Below are positions 1 to 7,049 of a stretch of 20,668 bases of DNA, one piece after another. This DNA is from JBFFXF01 sp041569895 (lineage in GTDB: Bacteria > Planctomycetota > UBA8108 > JACQVS01): assembly GCA_041569895.1 (NCBI GenBank), contig JBFFXF010000119.1, positions 1-20,668 on the forward strand, given 5' to 3'. The notes under the pieces were generated by a model, which did not search any database, was not told the DNA's origin, and saw nothing but the letters and a program-made list of their open reading frames with translations. Position numbers and translations under genes: made by a program. The stretch's first letter is position 1. Each line of letters starts with the position of its first letter.

Positions 1-146
1 CGGGCACGGGAACGGGCACGGGAACGGGCACGGGAACGGGCACGGGAACGGGCACGGGAACGGGCACGGGAACGGGCACGGGAACGGGCACGGGAACGGG
101 CACGGGAACGGGAACGGGAACGGGGACGGGGACGGGGACGGGGACG
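1..146 (+). repeat. 24-unit hexamer array (CGGGNA)n
   Basis: Counted directly: nine tandem copies of the 12-mer CGGGCACGGGAA (1-108), then two CGGGAA (109-120), then four CGGGGA (121-144), ending in CG. The period is exactly 6, only the fifth base of the unit varies, and variants are clustered in blocks as expected from replication slippage. Each unit carries a GGG tract separated by three bases, so any four neighbours satisfy the G3N3 quadruplex pattern. The array continues off the left edge. It lies 4 bp beyond the stop codon of the minus-strand Tsr3-like gene, so that gene's 3' region reads as the C-rich complement. Confidence 0.97.
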
Positions 147-150
147 ATGC

Positions 151-690
151 TCAGAGCACCTCTCGATTGAGCTCGAGAAACTCCTTCCGCCACCGATACC
201 CCTCCAGCAGCCCCCTCCACCCGTACCCGAGCATCGCCAGCGCCGCCACCAGCGCCTCGAGGCTGGCGAGGCCCGCGGGCGGGTCGTCGCGGAGCTTCGA
301 GCGGCGGGGGTAGGCGGTGCGCAGGCCGGGCGGCAGTGATCGGCGCTCGAGACGCGTGCCGTCGTCGCGGGGCCGGATGTTGGCCACCACCGAGCGGATC
401 TTCGTCCAGGTGCCGTCGACGACGATCAGCGCGGCGCGCGGGTCGGACTCGAGCAGGCCGCGGTCGGCGGGGGCGAGCGTCGGGGCGTCGATCGCGAGCA
501 CGATACCGCCGTCGACCACCAGCGACGGGTTCGGGTAGACCGGCTCGATCGTCCGGAACTCGACGCCGTCACGTCCGCGCAGCGCCTCGACGGAGCACTT
601 GCGCTGGTTCTCGCGGTAGTGCTGGAGGATGAGGATCGGGGGGAGGACGTCCACGACGCGCCGCGTAGCCAGCCTTGATTCTTCTCGCAT
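151..690 (-). CDS. Tsr3/DTW-like (predicted aminocarboxypropyltransferase) protein
   Basis: About 179 aa. The layout resembles the Tsr3 (DUF367)/DTW superfamily, whose members transfer the 3-amino-3-carboxypropyl group of SAM to RNA. An N-terminal Cys-containing segment (HYRENQRKCSVEAL, about 24-37) is followed by a VVDGTW core (90-95). A C-terminal helix pair then has SLEALVAALAMLGY and the ending WRKEFLELNREVL, typical of Tsr3. Assignment is by recalled motifs, so the exact substrate is unknown. The start is uncertain. ATG at 690 lies inside a hairpin, GTG at 654 would begin right before the conserved core, and the longer frame to 768 crosses AT-richer sequence unlike the gene. No clear Shine-Dalgarno precedes any of these. 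It is the last gene on this strand before the hexamer array. Confidence 0.72.
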   Translation of the reverse strand: MREESRLATRRVVDVLPPILILQHYRENQRKCSVEALRGRDGVEFRTIEPVYPNPSLVVDGGIVLAIDAPTLAPADRGLLESDPRAALIVVDGTWTKIRSVVANIRPRDDGTRLERRSLPPGLRTAYPRRSKLRDDPPAGLASLEALVAALAMLGYGWRGLLEGYRWRKEFLELNREVL

Positions 691-711
691 GCGGCGAGAA
701 AAACCAAGGCT
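671..711 (-). repeat. REP-like hairpin copy A
   Basis: Arms 671-688 and 694-711 pair over 18 positions around a 5-nt loop. On the minus strand the two non-Watson-Crick positions are G-U pairs, while on the plus strand they are A/C mismatches, so the structure favours minus-strand RNA. It shares the TTTTCTCGCC / GCGAGAA core with copy B at 921-957, in the same orientation. It covers the ATG-690 candidate start of the Tsr3-like gene. Confidence 0.8.
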
Positions 712-896
712 AAATTCGAAAAGGCGAGGCTTTGCTGTTCCCGAATGGCTTGCATGGAGAACAGACATCGCATGGCCGCCGCAACGCTTTCCTCTTTGAT
801 CGAACCATCAGATTCGAATACTCGGGAGGGTTTGACAAACGCAGGCCATAATTGATCGCCAGGTCTGTACTTTTATGCAAGCAGTTCGCGTAGATC
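712..896. other. Lower-GC spacer between two related hairpins
   Basis: This stretch is visibly richer in A and T than its surroundings and lies between the two related hairpins. Open frames through it (for example minus 710-940, 76 aa) translate hairpin arms and show no recognisable domain or codon bias like the neighbours, so I call no gene. A short inverted repeat CTGTTC / GAACAG lies at 735-740 and 759-764. The region must carry any promoter of the Tsr3-like gene, but I found no convincing -35/-10 pair. It could be a degenerate mobile or MITE-like segment. Confidence 0.45.
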
Positions 897-913
897 AAAA
901 AGCCGCTCTTTTT
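897..913 (-). terminator. Short A/T-tailed hairpin after ispG
   Basis: AAAAAG (897-902) and CTTTTT (908-913) form a 6-bp stem with a 5-nt loop. On the minus strand the stem ends in TTTTT, as in a rho-independent terminator. It lies downstream of the long hairpin at 921-957, so ispG has two stacked candidate termination structures. Confidence 0.5.
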
Positions 914-920
914 CGCTTCA

Positions 921-957
921 ACCTGGGTTTTCTCGCCCACGGCGAGAAAACCCAGGT
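921..957 (-). terminator. Perfect 17-bp hairpin at ispG stop (REP-like copy B)
   Basis: ACCTGGGTTTTCTCGCC (921-937) and its perfect complement (941-957) surround a 3-nt loop. The last base of the arm is part of the ispG stop codon (957-959), so the hairpin forms directly at the 3' end of the ispG message. No U tract follows it immediately; the A/T-tailed stem at 897-913 lies a few bases further on. It resembles copy A (671-711) in its core, so it may be a repeated element recruited as a terminator. Confidence 0.75.
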
Positions 958-2093
958 CAATTCCTCGTCGAGATGATCCGGTCGAGCTCCTCGCGGAGCC
1001 GGTCGAGCACCACGTCGTAGGGATAGCTCCCGAGGAGCTCTTCCTTGCGCTTGAGGTTGACGGTGTTCGGTCCGCACCAGAGCCCGAGGTCCGCGTCGTC
1101 GGTCTCGCCGGGCCCGTTGACGCGACACCCCATCACCGCGATGGTCACGTCGTGCTCGTTGGCGTACTGCGTGATCTCGCGCACCTGCTGGGCGAGCTCA
1201 ACGAAGGCCTCGTTCTCGACGCGCGAGCAGCTCGGGCAGGAGATGATGTTGAGACCCGAGCCGAGGTCGGGCACGGAGCGGAAACGGCCGGCGTAGATGT
1301 CCTCGAGGATCTCGTGACCGGCAGTCACCTCCTCGTGCTTGCGAGCGTTCGGAAGCGTCAGCGACACCCGCACGGTGTCGCCGATGCCGTTCGAGATCAG
1401 CTGCTCGAAGGCGATGCGCGTCTTGATGACGCCGTCCGGCGGCAGTCCGGCCTCGGTGACGCCGAGGTGGAGCGGCACGTCCGGTCGCTCGGCGCTGAAT
1501 CGCCGGTTAGCCTCGATCACCTTCTGCGGGTCGGAGTCCTTCAGCGAGACGACGTACCGCGTGAATCCGATGCGGTCGAGAATCTCGCAATGGTCGATGG
1601 CGCAGCGCACCATCGCCTCGATGCCATCCTCGGCGTACTTCTCCTTGTACGCCGGATCGACCGAGCCGCAATTGACGCCGACGCGCAGCGCGCAGTCGTT
1701 CTCGCCGGCCGTGTCGGCGATGAACTTCACCTTGTCGGGCACCGGCTTGGTCTTCTCGATGTGGTACAGGTGACCCGGGTTGTACCGCACCTTGTCGACG
1801 TGCGGCGCGACCTGCGTCACGAGCCGGTAGTTCTCCTGGAGATCGACGACGAGGTTGGCGTCGGTTCGCTTGCGGATCTCGGCGAGCGCGGCGGCGTCCT
1901 TCTGGTTGTCGACGGCGACGCGCACGAGCCCGGCGCCGGCGTTCTTCAACTGCTCCGTCTGCGCCACCGTCTCGTCGACGTCCTGCGTCTTGGTGGCCGT
2001 CATGCTCTGGACGGAGATCGGCGCGCCGTTGCCGACGACGATGGTTCCGATCTTCACGCTCCGGGTCCGAGCTCGCTTGAATTGCAGCGTCAT
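957..2093 (-). CDS. ispG: 4-hydroxy-3-methylbut-2-en-1-yl diphosphate synthase (IspG/GcpE)
   Basis: 378 aa, the usual length of the short bacterial IspG. It catalyses the reductive ring opening of MEcPP to HMBPP, the penultimate MEP-pathway step, using a [4Fe-4S] cluster in the cytoplasm. An N-terminal TIM-barrel part (VQSMTATKTQD at 28-39; VRVAVDNQKDA; VRYNPGH at 102-108; VGVNCGSVD at 138-146) precedes the cluster domain. That domain has SCPSC (Cys286, Cys289) and MGCRVNGPGE (Cys323, Glu330), matching the three Cys and one Glu cluster ligands of the family. The ATG at 2093 begins the conserved N-terminus. A sigma70-type promoter lies upstream (2174-2202) and a strong hairpin at the stop, so it is probably monocistronic. 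It supplies precursors for the squalene that the hopanoid genes downstream consume. Confidence 0.97.
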   Translation of the reverse strand: MTLQFKRARTRSVKIGTIVVGNGAPISVQSMTATKTQDVDETVAQTEQLKNAGAGLVRVAVDNQKDAAALAEIRKRTDANLVVDLQENYRLVTQVAPHVDKVRYNPGHLYHIEKTKPVPDKVKFIADTAGENDCALRVGVNCGSVDPAYKEKYAEDGIEAMVRCAIDHCEILDRIGFTRYVVSLKDSDPQKVIEANRRFSAERPDVPLHLGVTEAGLPPDGVIKTRIAFEQLISNGIGDTVRVSLTLPNARKHEEVTAGHEILEDIYAGRFRSVPDLGSGLNIISCPSCSRVENEAFVELAQQVREITQYANEHDVTIAVMGCRVNGPGETDDADLGLWCGPNTVNLKRKEELLGSYPYDVVLDRLREELDRIISTRN

Positions 2094-2138
2094 GGGTGTC
2101 CGAAAAGGGCCTCGGCGCGTCGCGCGCGCCCGGTCATC

Positions 2139-2152
2139 GGCGGACGTCCGCC
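2139..2152. promoter_or_regulatory. 14-bp perfect palindrome in ispG leader
   Basis: GGCGGACGTCCGCC is self-complementary over all 14 bases. It sits just downstream of the expected ispG transcription start, so it could be an operator or an mRNA stem. There is no evidence for the binding factor. Confidence 0.35.
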
Positions 2153-2173
2153 TTTCCTTATATTAAGCGAGGT

Positions 2174-2202
2174 ATTGTAGGATCGCCCGCGAGACCGGTC
2201 AA
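2174..2202 (-). promoter_or_regulatory. Sigma70-type promoter of ispG
   Basis: On the minus strand TTGACC (2202-2197) and TACAAT (2179-2174) are separated by exactly 17 bp, each matching five of six consensus positions. It lies 80-110 bp upstream of the ispG ATG, in an otherwise GC-rich divergent intergenic region. Confidence 0.75.
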
Positions 2203-2259
2203 CGGGACGTGCCGGGCTATTTTGTTGACAACACCGGGAGTCGTCCCGATGGTGACCGC

Positions 2260-4680
2260 GTGCACCTGCGGCCGACCGCGCTTGCCCTGATGCTGCTCGC
2301 GTCCGCCTGCCAGCCCGCCAACGCGCAGGAGCCGGCGGGTGGGGCGCGGGTCGATTCGGTGCGGTTCCAGGGGGCTCCGTGGATCCCACGCCAGGGCCTC
2401 GAGCGACGCCTCGGCCTGCGCGCCGGCGACACCTTCGACCCCGAGCAGTTCGCGCGGGGCGTCGAGCGGTTGCTCGCCCACCCGCGGATCGTCTCGGTGT
2501 CGCCCCGGGTGATCCCTTCGTCCGATAACGATGTCACCCTCGAGATCGAGCTCTCCGGGCGCCTCGCGGTCCGCGACGTGATCTTCTCCGGCAACCGCTC
2601 GATCGCGGCCGAGACCCTGCGCGAGGACCTGCGCACCGTCTCGGGCGAGTTCTTCTCGCAGGTCGACGTCGACGCCGATCGCGACCTCCTCCTGCGCCGA
2701 TGCCACGAGCGCGGCTTCCTCCTCGCCCGCGTCGACCGGACGGTGACCCCCGTGCCCGATGCGCCCGGCGCGGTCGACGTGACGTTCACGATCGAGGAGC
2801 AGCAGCGCGTGACCATCCGCGCCATCCGCGTCGACGGCAACGACAGCCTGCCGACGCGCCGCATCCTGAACGCGATGACGCATCGCCGCCGGATCCTCTT
2901 CGGGCTCATCTCGCGCGGGTTCTACCGGCCCGAGGACTTCGAGCAGGACCTCGAGCGCATCCGCAGGCTGTACCGCTCGCGCGGCTTCCTGGACGTCGTC
3001 GTCGGGCGCGGGGCGATGCGCTTTCTGCGCGGCCTGCGCGAGGTCGAGCTCGGCGTCGTCATCGAGGAAGGACCGCGCTACCGCATCGAGGCGATCGAGC
3101 TCGGCGGCAACAACCCCGCGCTGACGCTGGCGCTGAAGTTCCAGATCCGCTCGCGCCCCGGCAACTATTACGACGGCGTCCTGCTCGAGGAGGACCGCCG
3201 CCGTCTGCTCGATTTCTATCAGCGGCGGACGTTTCGCGTCCCGCAGATCCGCCTGACGCACTTCTTCAAGCTGTCGCCGGACGACCACCGCGTGCGCGTC
3301 TCGTTCGACATCGACGAGCGCGTCCACATGACCGCCGGCCGCGTCGAGATCCGTGGCAACCGCCGCACGCGAGAGCGCGTCATCCGGACGCAGTCGACCG
3401 TCTTCCCCGGCGATCCGATCACGGCGCTCGACGTCCAGGAGACGGAGCGTCGCGTCCGCGCCCTCGGCCTCTTCGACGAGGTCGAGGCGACGACGCGCTT
3501 CGCGGACGTGCAGCCCGGCGCGGATCCGGAGGCGGTGCGGGACGTGTCGATCGGCGTCGACGAGAAACGGTTCGTGACGCCGCTCCTGCAGGTCAGCGCT
3601 GGCGCCTCGAGCGGCGAGGGCGAGATCTTCGCCGTGGAGCTCACGAAGCCGGACTTCGATCTCTTCGACATTCCCGGCGGCGAACGCGGCTGGGACCGGC
3701 CGTTCTCCGGGGGCGGCCAGTACCTCCGCCTCGCGGTGGTGCCCGGGACGCGCGTCTCGGAGTTCTCGTTCCTCTTCGAGGAGCCGTACCTCTACAACAG
3801 CTATCACGCGCTCTCGGTGAGCGGCACGAACACCATCTACGACTGGCGCGAGTTCGACGAGGTCCACCTGACGGGCGGGGTGGGCGTGCGACGCACCTGG
3901 GACCTCGAGCGGCGCCTGTCGACGACGCTCTCCTGGCTGATCCGCGACGTCGAGGTCGACATCGACTCCGACGGCGACGTGCCGCCGGAGGTCGAGGCGT
4001 TCAAGCGACACACCTTCCTCACGTACCCCGCGCTCGAGGCGGCCTGGAGGGACGCGACCGTGGACTTCCACGGCGGCCCCGCGGGCCTCATCGCCAGGAC
4101 GCGGCTCGACCTCCCGCTCGAGGCGTTCGGATCCGACACCGATTTCGTCCGCAGCGTGACCACCGTCGACGTCGCCTTTCGCGTCAACCGTACGCTGAAC
4201 AGGCTGTTCGGCAGCGAGCTGCTCGAGGAGGACGACCCCGCCTACTCCCACACGCTGCGGCTCGGCGGCCGCTTCGGCTGGATGAAGGACATCGGCGGGG
4301 GCGAGACGCCGTTCTTCGATCGGTTCATGCCGGGAGGTCCGCGGAGCTTCCGGGGATTCGAGTACCGCGGCGTCGGCCCTCGCGGTCGCGACATCCCGAC
4401 CGGCGGGAACGTCGAGTGGTTTGGCACCATCGAGTACTCCTTCCCGATCTTCCTGCGCGAGATCCGCGGCGTCGCGCTCTTCGACTTCGGCGACGTCGAG
4501 GAGCGCTTCTCGAAGCTCGCCGCGAACCGGATCCGCACGGCGGTCGGCGGCGGCCTGCAGTTCCGGCTGACACTCCTCGGCCAGCAGGTGCCGGTCAACC
4601 TCTACCTGGTCGAGCCGCTGCGCACCGGCCCGAGGGACCGCGAGCAGGTCTTCACCTTTACGCTCGGCTACTCGTTCTGA
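2260..4680 (+). CDS. bamA: BamA/Omp85 outer-membrane assembly protein
   Basis: 806 aa from the GTG at 2260. A signal peptide is seen (short n-region with Arg, hydrophobic TALALMLLASA, likely cleavage after QPANA). Repeated POTRA-type modules follow to about residue 430, with recurring turns such as FSGNRSI, VDGNDSLPTRRI, LGGNNPAL and IRGNRRTRERVI that mark successive POTRAs, apparently five. A 16-strand-type barrel runs from about residue 440 and contains GGPRSFRGFEYRGVGPR near 691-707, the (V)RGF loop motif of Omp85 proteins. The chain ends in aromatic Phe, as OMP beta-signals do. BamA folds and inserts beta-barrels into the outer membrane. An in-frame GTG at 2209 adds 17 residues before the signal peptide; 2260 fits better. 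It is divergent from ispG. A paralogous role (TamA-like or lipid related) cannot be excluded. Confidence 0.92.
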   Translation: MHLRPTALALMLLASACQPANAQEPAGGARVDSVRFQGAPWIPRQGLERRLGLRAGDTFDPEQFARGVERLLAHPRIVSVSPRVIPSSDNDVTLEIELSGRLAVRDVIFSGNRSIAAETLREDLRTVSGEFFSQVDVDADRDLLLRRCHERGFLLARVDRTVTPVPDAPGAVDVTFTIEEQQRVTIRAIRVDGNDSLPTRRILNAMTHRRRILFGLISRGFYRPEDFEQDLERIRRLYRSRGFLDVVVGRGAMRFLRGLREVELGVVIEEGPRYRIEAIELGGNNPALTLALKFQIRSRPGNYYDGVLLEEDRRRLLDFYQRRTFRVPQIRLTHFFKLSPDDHRVRVSFDIDERVHMTAGRVEIRGNRRTRERVIRTQSTVFPGDPITALDVQETERRVRALGLFDEVEATTRFADVQPGADPEAVRDVSIGVDEKRFVTPLLQVSAGASSGEGEIFAVELTKPDFDLFDIPGGERGWDRPFSGGGQYLRLAVVPGTRVSEFSFLFEEPYLYNSYHALSVSGTNTIYDWREFDEVHLTGGVGVRRTWDLERRLSTTLSWLIRDVEVDIDSDGDVPPEVEAFKRHTFLTYPALEAAWRDATVDFHGGPAGLIARTRLDLPLEAFGSDTDFVRSVTTVDVAFRVNRTLNRLFGSELLEEDDPAYSHTLRLGGRFGWMKDIGGGETPFFDRFMPGGPRSFRGFEYRGVGPRGRDIPTGGNVEWFGTIEYSFPIFLREIRGVALFDFGDVEERFSKLAANRIRTAVGGGLQFRLTLLGQQVPVNLYLVEPLRTGPRDREQVFTFTLGYSF

Positions 4681-4704
4681 GTCGGACGGGGCGGCGCGGG
4701 CGGT

Positions 4705-4743
4705 CGGGCACGGGCACGGGCACGGGAACGGGTACGGGTACGG
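4705..4743 (+). repeat. Six-unit (CGGGNA)n array between convergent genes
   Basis: Units in order are CGGGCA three times, CGGGAA once, CGGGTA twice, ending in CGG. It fills most of the 84-bp gap between the bamA-like stop and the convergent M24 peptidase stop. No classical hairpin terminator is visible in this gap, so the array may be the only structured element there. Confidence 0.93.
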
Positions 4744-4764
4744 CTTGCAGCGCCGTCCCTGCGA

Positions 4765-5958
4765 TCAGCGCACGCGGATGGTCACCAGCTCCTGCTGGTG
4801 CGGCGGTCCCGTGACCTCGGCGCGGTCGCCGGCGTGGAGCACGTCGACCTCGCTGCGGATGCCGAACTCGCCGGGCAGATAGATGCCGGGCTCGATCGAG
4901 AAGAGCGTCGCCGGAATGATCACCCGCATGTCGTGCGTCTCGAGGTCGTCCATGTTGGCGCCGTTGCCGTGCGTCTGCTCGTGAATCGAGTGGCCGGTGC
5001 GATGGATGAACCGGTCGCCGAAACCGGCCTCCTCGATCGTCGACCGCGCGGCTCGGTCGACCTCGAAGCCGTGGAGCTCCCGTCCCGAGCGGAAGGCCTC
5101 GTCACAGAGCGCTATGGCGGCGTCGCGCGCCCGGCGGACGACGTCGAAGACCTCGAGCATGCGATCGGGCGGCGAGTCGCCGACGTACGCGCACCACGTG
5201 ATGTCGGCGTAGATCGATCCCGCGGCGCGTTCCTTCGCCCAGACGTCGAAGAGCAGGAGGTCTCCCTCGCGGACCGGCGCGGAGCCGTTCTCCGCGACCT
5301 CGAAGTGCGGGTCCGCGGCGTGCTCGTTGACGCCGACGATCGGCCCGTGGTCCGTGACCAGCCCGTTCTCCTCGAGGCGCGCGAGCGCGAAATCCATCAG
5401 CGCGCGCTCGGTGACCTCGCGATTCGCGCGGAGCTCGGACCCGACACGCTCGAAGAGCTCATCGATGAGCGCCCGCAGATGCCCGGCGGCGCGACGGTGC
5501 CCGGCGATCTGCGCCGCGTCGAGCCTCGCCTCGAAGAGCTGCACGAGGTCGGCGCTCGAGACCACCTCGACGCCGAACGACCGCACGAGCTCGACGGTGC
5601 CCGCGTCGACGCGCGACACGGTCGGCACGTGGTTCTCGGGCGAGTACTGCATGGCGACGCGGCCCGCCCCGGCGAGCGCGTCACGGAGGTGGTCGCGCAG
5701 GGTGCGCCACGAGAGGTAGACCTGCTTCTTGCCGGGCAGCGGGTCGAGCATGCCGGTCTCGATCGCGTGCACGAGCCGCGTCGGCTCGCCCCGGGCCGGC
5801 AGGTAGTAGAACCACCGCCGCGTTCCCCCGGCCGCCGGTCCGAGCCGCAGCGCGGTGAGCGCGATCGGGTCATTGCCGCGGAAGTTGGCGAAGAGCCACC
5901 CGTCGAGCCCGAGCTCGCGGAGAGCGGCCTGGATCGGTGTGATATCGAGCGCGGCCAT
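4765..5958 (-). CDS. M24 family metallopeptidase (Xaa-Pro aminopeptidase-like)
   Basis: 397 aa, cytoplasmic, no signal peptide. An N-terminal creatinase-like domain (about 1-150) precedes a pita-bread M24 domain. All five metal ligands are visible: Asp238 (LLFDVWAK), Asp252 (YADITW), His323 (HRTGHSIHEQTHG), Glu356 (FSIEPGIY) and Glu370 (IRSEVDV), so it should be an active two-metal aminopeptidase or prolidase. The substrate is unknown. The ATG at 5958 is chosen because GGAAGGAG lies 8 nt upstream (5967-5974). The frame stays open to 6054, but that extension is only the translated hexamer array (Arg-Glu/Arg-Val repeats). The G-rich array reads on the sense strand right before the Shine-Dalgarno sequence. 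It is convergent with the bamA-like gene and divergent from pcm. Confidence 0.93.
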   Translation of the reverse strand: MAALDITPIQAALRELGLDGWLFANFRGNDPIALTALRLGPAAGGTRRWFYYLPARGEPTRLVHAIETGMLDPLPGKKQVYLSWRTLRDHLRDALAGAGRVAMQYSPENHVPTVSRVDAGTVELVRSFGVEVVSSADLVQLFEARLDAAQIAGHRRAAGHLRALIDELFERVGSELRANREVTERALMDFALARLEENGLVTDHGPIVGVNEHAADPHFEVAENGSAPVREGDLLLFDVWAKERAAGSIYADITWCAYVGDSPPDRMLEVFDVVRRARDAAIALCDEAFRSGRELHGFEVDRAARSTIEEAGFGDRFIHRTGHSIHEQTHGNGANMDDLETHDMRVIIPATLFSIEPGIYLPGEFGIRSEVDVLHAGDRAEVTGPPHQQELVTIRVR

Positions 5959-5966
5959 CGGTGTGT

Positions 5967-5974
5967 CTCCTTCC
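5967..5974 (-). promoter_or_regulatory. Shine-Dalgarno fixing M24 peptidase start
   Basis: The minus strand reads GGAAGGAG followed 8 nt later by the ATG at 5958. It rules out the 32-residue repeat-encoded extension and lies 4 nt from the hexamer array. Confidence 0.85.
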
Positions 5975-5978
5975 CCAA

Positions 5979-6012
5979 CCCGTTCCCGTACCCGTTCCCG
6001 TTCCCGTGCCCG
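5979..6012 (-). repeat. (CGGGNA)n array in M24 peptidase leader
   Basis: The plus strand reads CCCGTT, CCCGTA, CCCGTT, CCCGTT, CCCGTG, CCCG. On the sense strand of the peptidase this gives six GGG tracts with 3-nt spacers, ending 4 nt before the Shine-Dalgarno sequence. Confidence 0.92.
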
Positions 6013-6154
6013 ACCGCCCGCGCGGCATGCTTCTCGGTTGTTGGCGAACCTCACTCGGCGTCGATCTGCTGAGACGACAGCGTGGCTCGGAACAACCGCG
6101 ACTTCGAGGGCGACATGCCAGGAATGGTCCTGCCTTCTGCCTGCAGGTCCTGAC
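6013..6154. other. Divergent intergenic segment, M24 peptidase / pcm
   Basis: No gene seen. It holds an 8-bp inverted repeat, CGGTTGTT (6035-6042) and AACAACCG (6091-6098). Promoters for both divergent genes should lie here or beside the arrays, but I found no clear -35/-10 pair. Confidence 0.4.
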
Positions 6155-6190
6155 CCGTTCCCCCGGCCCCGGCCCCGGTCCCGGTCCCGA
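6155..6190 (+). repeat. C-rich hexamer array upstream of pcm
   Basis: CCCGTT, an imperfect CCCCC, then GGCCCC twice and GGTCCC twice. It is the complementary orientation of the (CGGGNA/CCGGGN) arrays. On the pcm sense strand it is C-rich, so any quadruplex would form on the template strand. The open frame through it (Pro-Gly repeats) is not considered coding. Confidence 0.85.
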
Positions 6191-6281
6191 GATGATCGGC
6201 GGCCGATGGTACCCGGTGCCGGAAATCACCTCAACCATGGCGGTCATCGTGGCGATACCCTATTCTTCAGCAGAGGGCGCG

Positions 6282-6938
6282 ATGAACGACGATCAGCTCA
6301 CGCTGGCCAGGCACCGACTCGTGCGCGAGCTCGAGGGCCACGGCATCACCGACGGGCGCGTTCTCGAGGCGATCGCCCGCGTGCCGCGCCACCGTTTCGT
6401 GCCGGCGGCGGCGGTCACGGCGGCGTACGACGACTCGAGCCTGCCGATCGGCGAGGGACAGACGATCTCGCAGCCGTTCATCGTCGCGCTGATGACCGAG
6501 CTGCTCCGCCTCACCGGCTCGGAGCGAGTGCTCGAGATCGGCACCGGCTCGGGGTACCAGACGGCGATCCTCTCGGAGCTCGCCCGCGAGGTGTACACCA
6601 TCGAGCGGCTCGAGCGCCTCGCGAGCCGCGCCCGCGAGCAACTCGAGGACCTCGGGTGCTCGAACGTCCACTTCATCGTCGGCGACGGCACCTTCGGTCT
6701 CGCCGAGCACGCGCCCTACGACGGCATCATCGTCACCGCGGCGAGCCCCGGCGTGCCGGGACGACTCCTCGATCAGCTCGCCCCACGCGGCCGACTGGTG
6801 ATCCCCGTCGGCGACCGCCACGACCAGGTCCTGCGTCGCGTCACCCGCCTCGACGGCCACTACCACGTCGACGACCACTGCGCCGTGCGCTTCGTCCCCC
6901 TCGTCGGCGAGCACGCCTGGCCCGAGCCCGACGCGTGA
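6282..6938 (+). CDS. pcm: Protein-L-isoaspartate O-methyltransferase
   Basis: 218 aa, close to the family length of about 210. It methylates abnormal L-isoaspartyl residues with SAM, starting repair of aged proteins. The PCMT helix segment RVPRHRFVPAAA (34-44) is followed by GEGQTISQPF (58-66), the signature before the Rossmann fold. SAM-binding motif I is VLEIGTGSGYQTA (83-95), the acidic residue ending strand 2 is in YTIERL, and motif II-like YDGIIVTAA lies at 146-154. The ATG at 6282 is chosen because the protein family begins there and AGAGG precedes it. The frame is open from 5961, but upstream it encodes repeat-derived Pro-Val and Gly-Pro runs. It is co-directional with metG, with a 267-bp repeat-filled gap. 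Confidence 0.93.
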   Translation: MNDDQLTLARHRLVRELEGHGITDGRVLEAIARVPRHRFVPAAAVTAAYDDSSLPIGEGQTISQPFIVALMTELLRLTGSERVLEIGTGSGYQTAILSELAREVYTIERLERLASRAREQLEDLGCSNVHFIVGDGTFGLAEHAPYDGIIVTAASPGVPGRLLDQLAPRGRLVIPVGDRHDQVLRRVTRLDGHYHVDDHCAVRFVPLVGEHAWPEPDA

Positions 6939-6963
6939 GCGAAGCCGGCTGACACCGGAGCGA

Positions 6964-6981
6964 GGATTTCCGCCGGAATCC
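6964..6981 (+). terminator. Possible hairpin after pcm
   Basis: GGATTTC (6964-6970) and GGAATCC (6975-6981) can pair over 7 bp with one G-U around a CGCC loop, 26 nt after the pcm stop. No U tract follows, so termination is only a possibility. Confidence 0.3.
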
Positions 6982-7049
6982 CTTCCGCTGCGTGGAGCTG
7001 GGCTGTATCCTTCGACGATCGAGCGGGGGAGCAGAGACAGAGGACAGAT

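Noticed and set aside
1..146. CRISPR array
   Set aside because: Contiguous 6-bp units without unique spacers; no cas genes in the window.
831..852. Plus-strand TTGACA with CATAAT as promoter
   Set aside because: Spacing is only about 9 bp, and no plus-strand gene follows.
710..940. 76-codon frame between the two hairpins
   Set aside because: Made of hairpin arms and spacer, no known domain, start inside the hairpin loop.
2158..4251. Long minus-strand open frame (697 codons) across the bamA-like gene
   Set aside because: Antisense shadow of a high-GC gene: low-complexity Arg/Glu/Ala/Val composition, no domain, while the plus strand encodes a full Omp85 protein.
2700..4814. 704-codon plus-strand frame overlapping bamA
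   Set aside because: Out-of-frame Arg/Ala/Pro-rich shadow ending in Gly-Thr repeats from the hexamer array.
5961..6281. N-terminal extension of pcm (Pro-Val and Gly-Pro repeats)
   Set aside because: Encoded by hexamer arrays; the conserved family start is at 6282 with an AGAGG before it.
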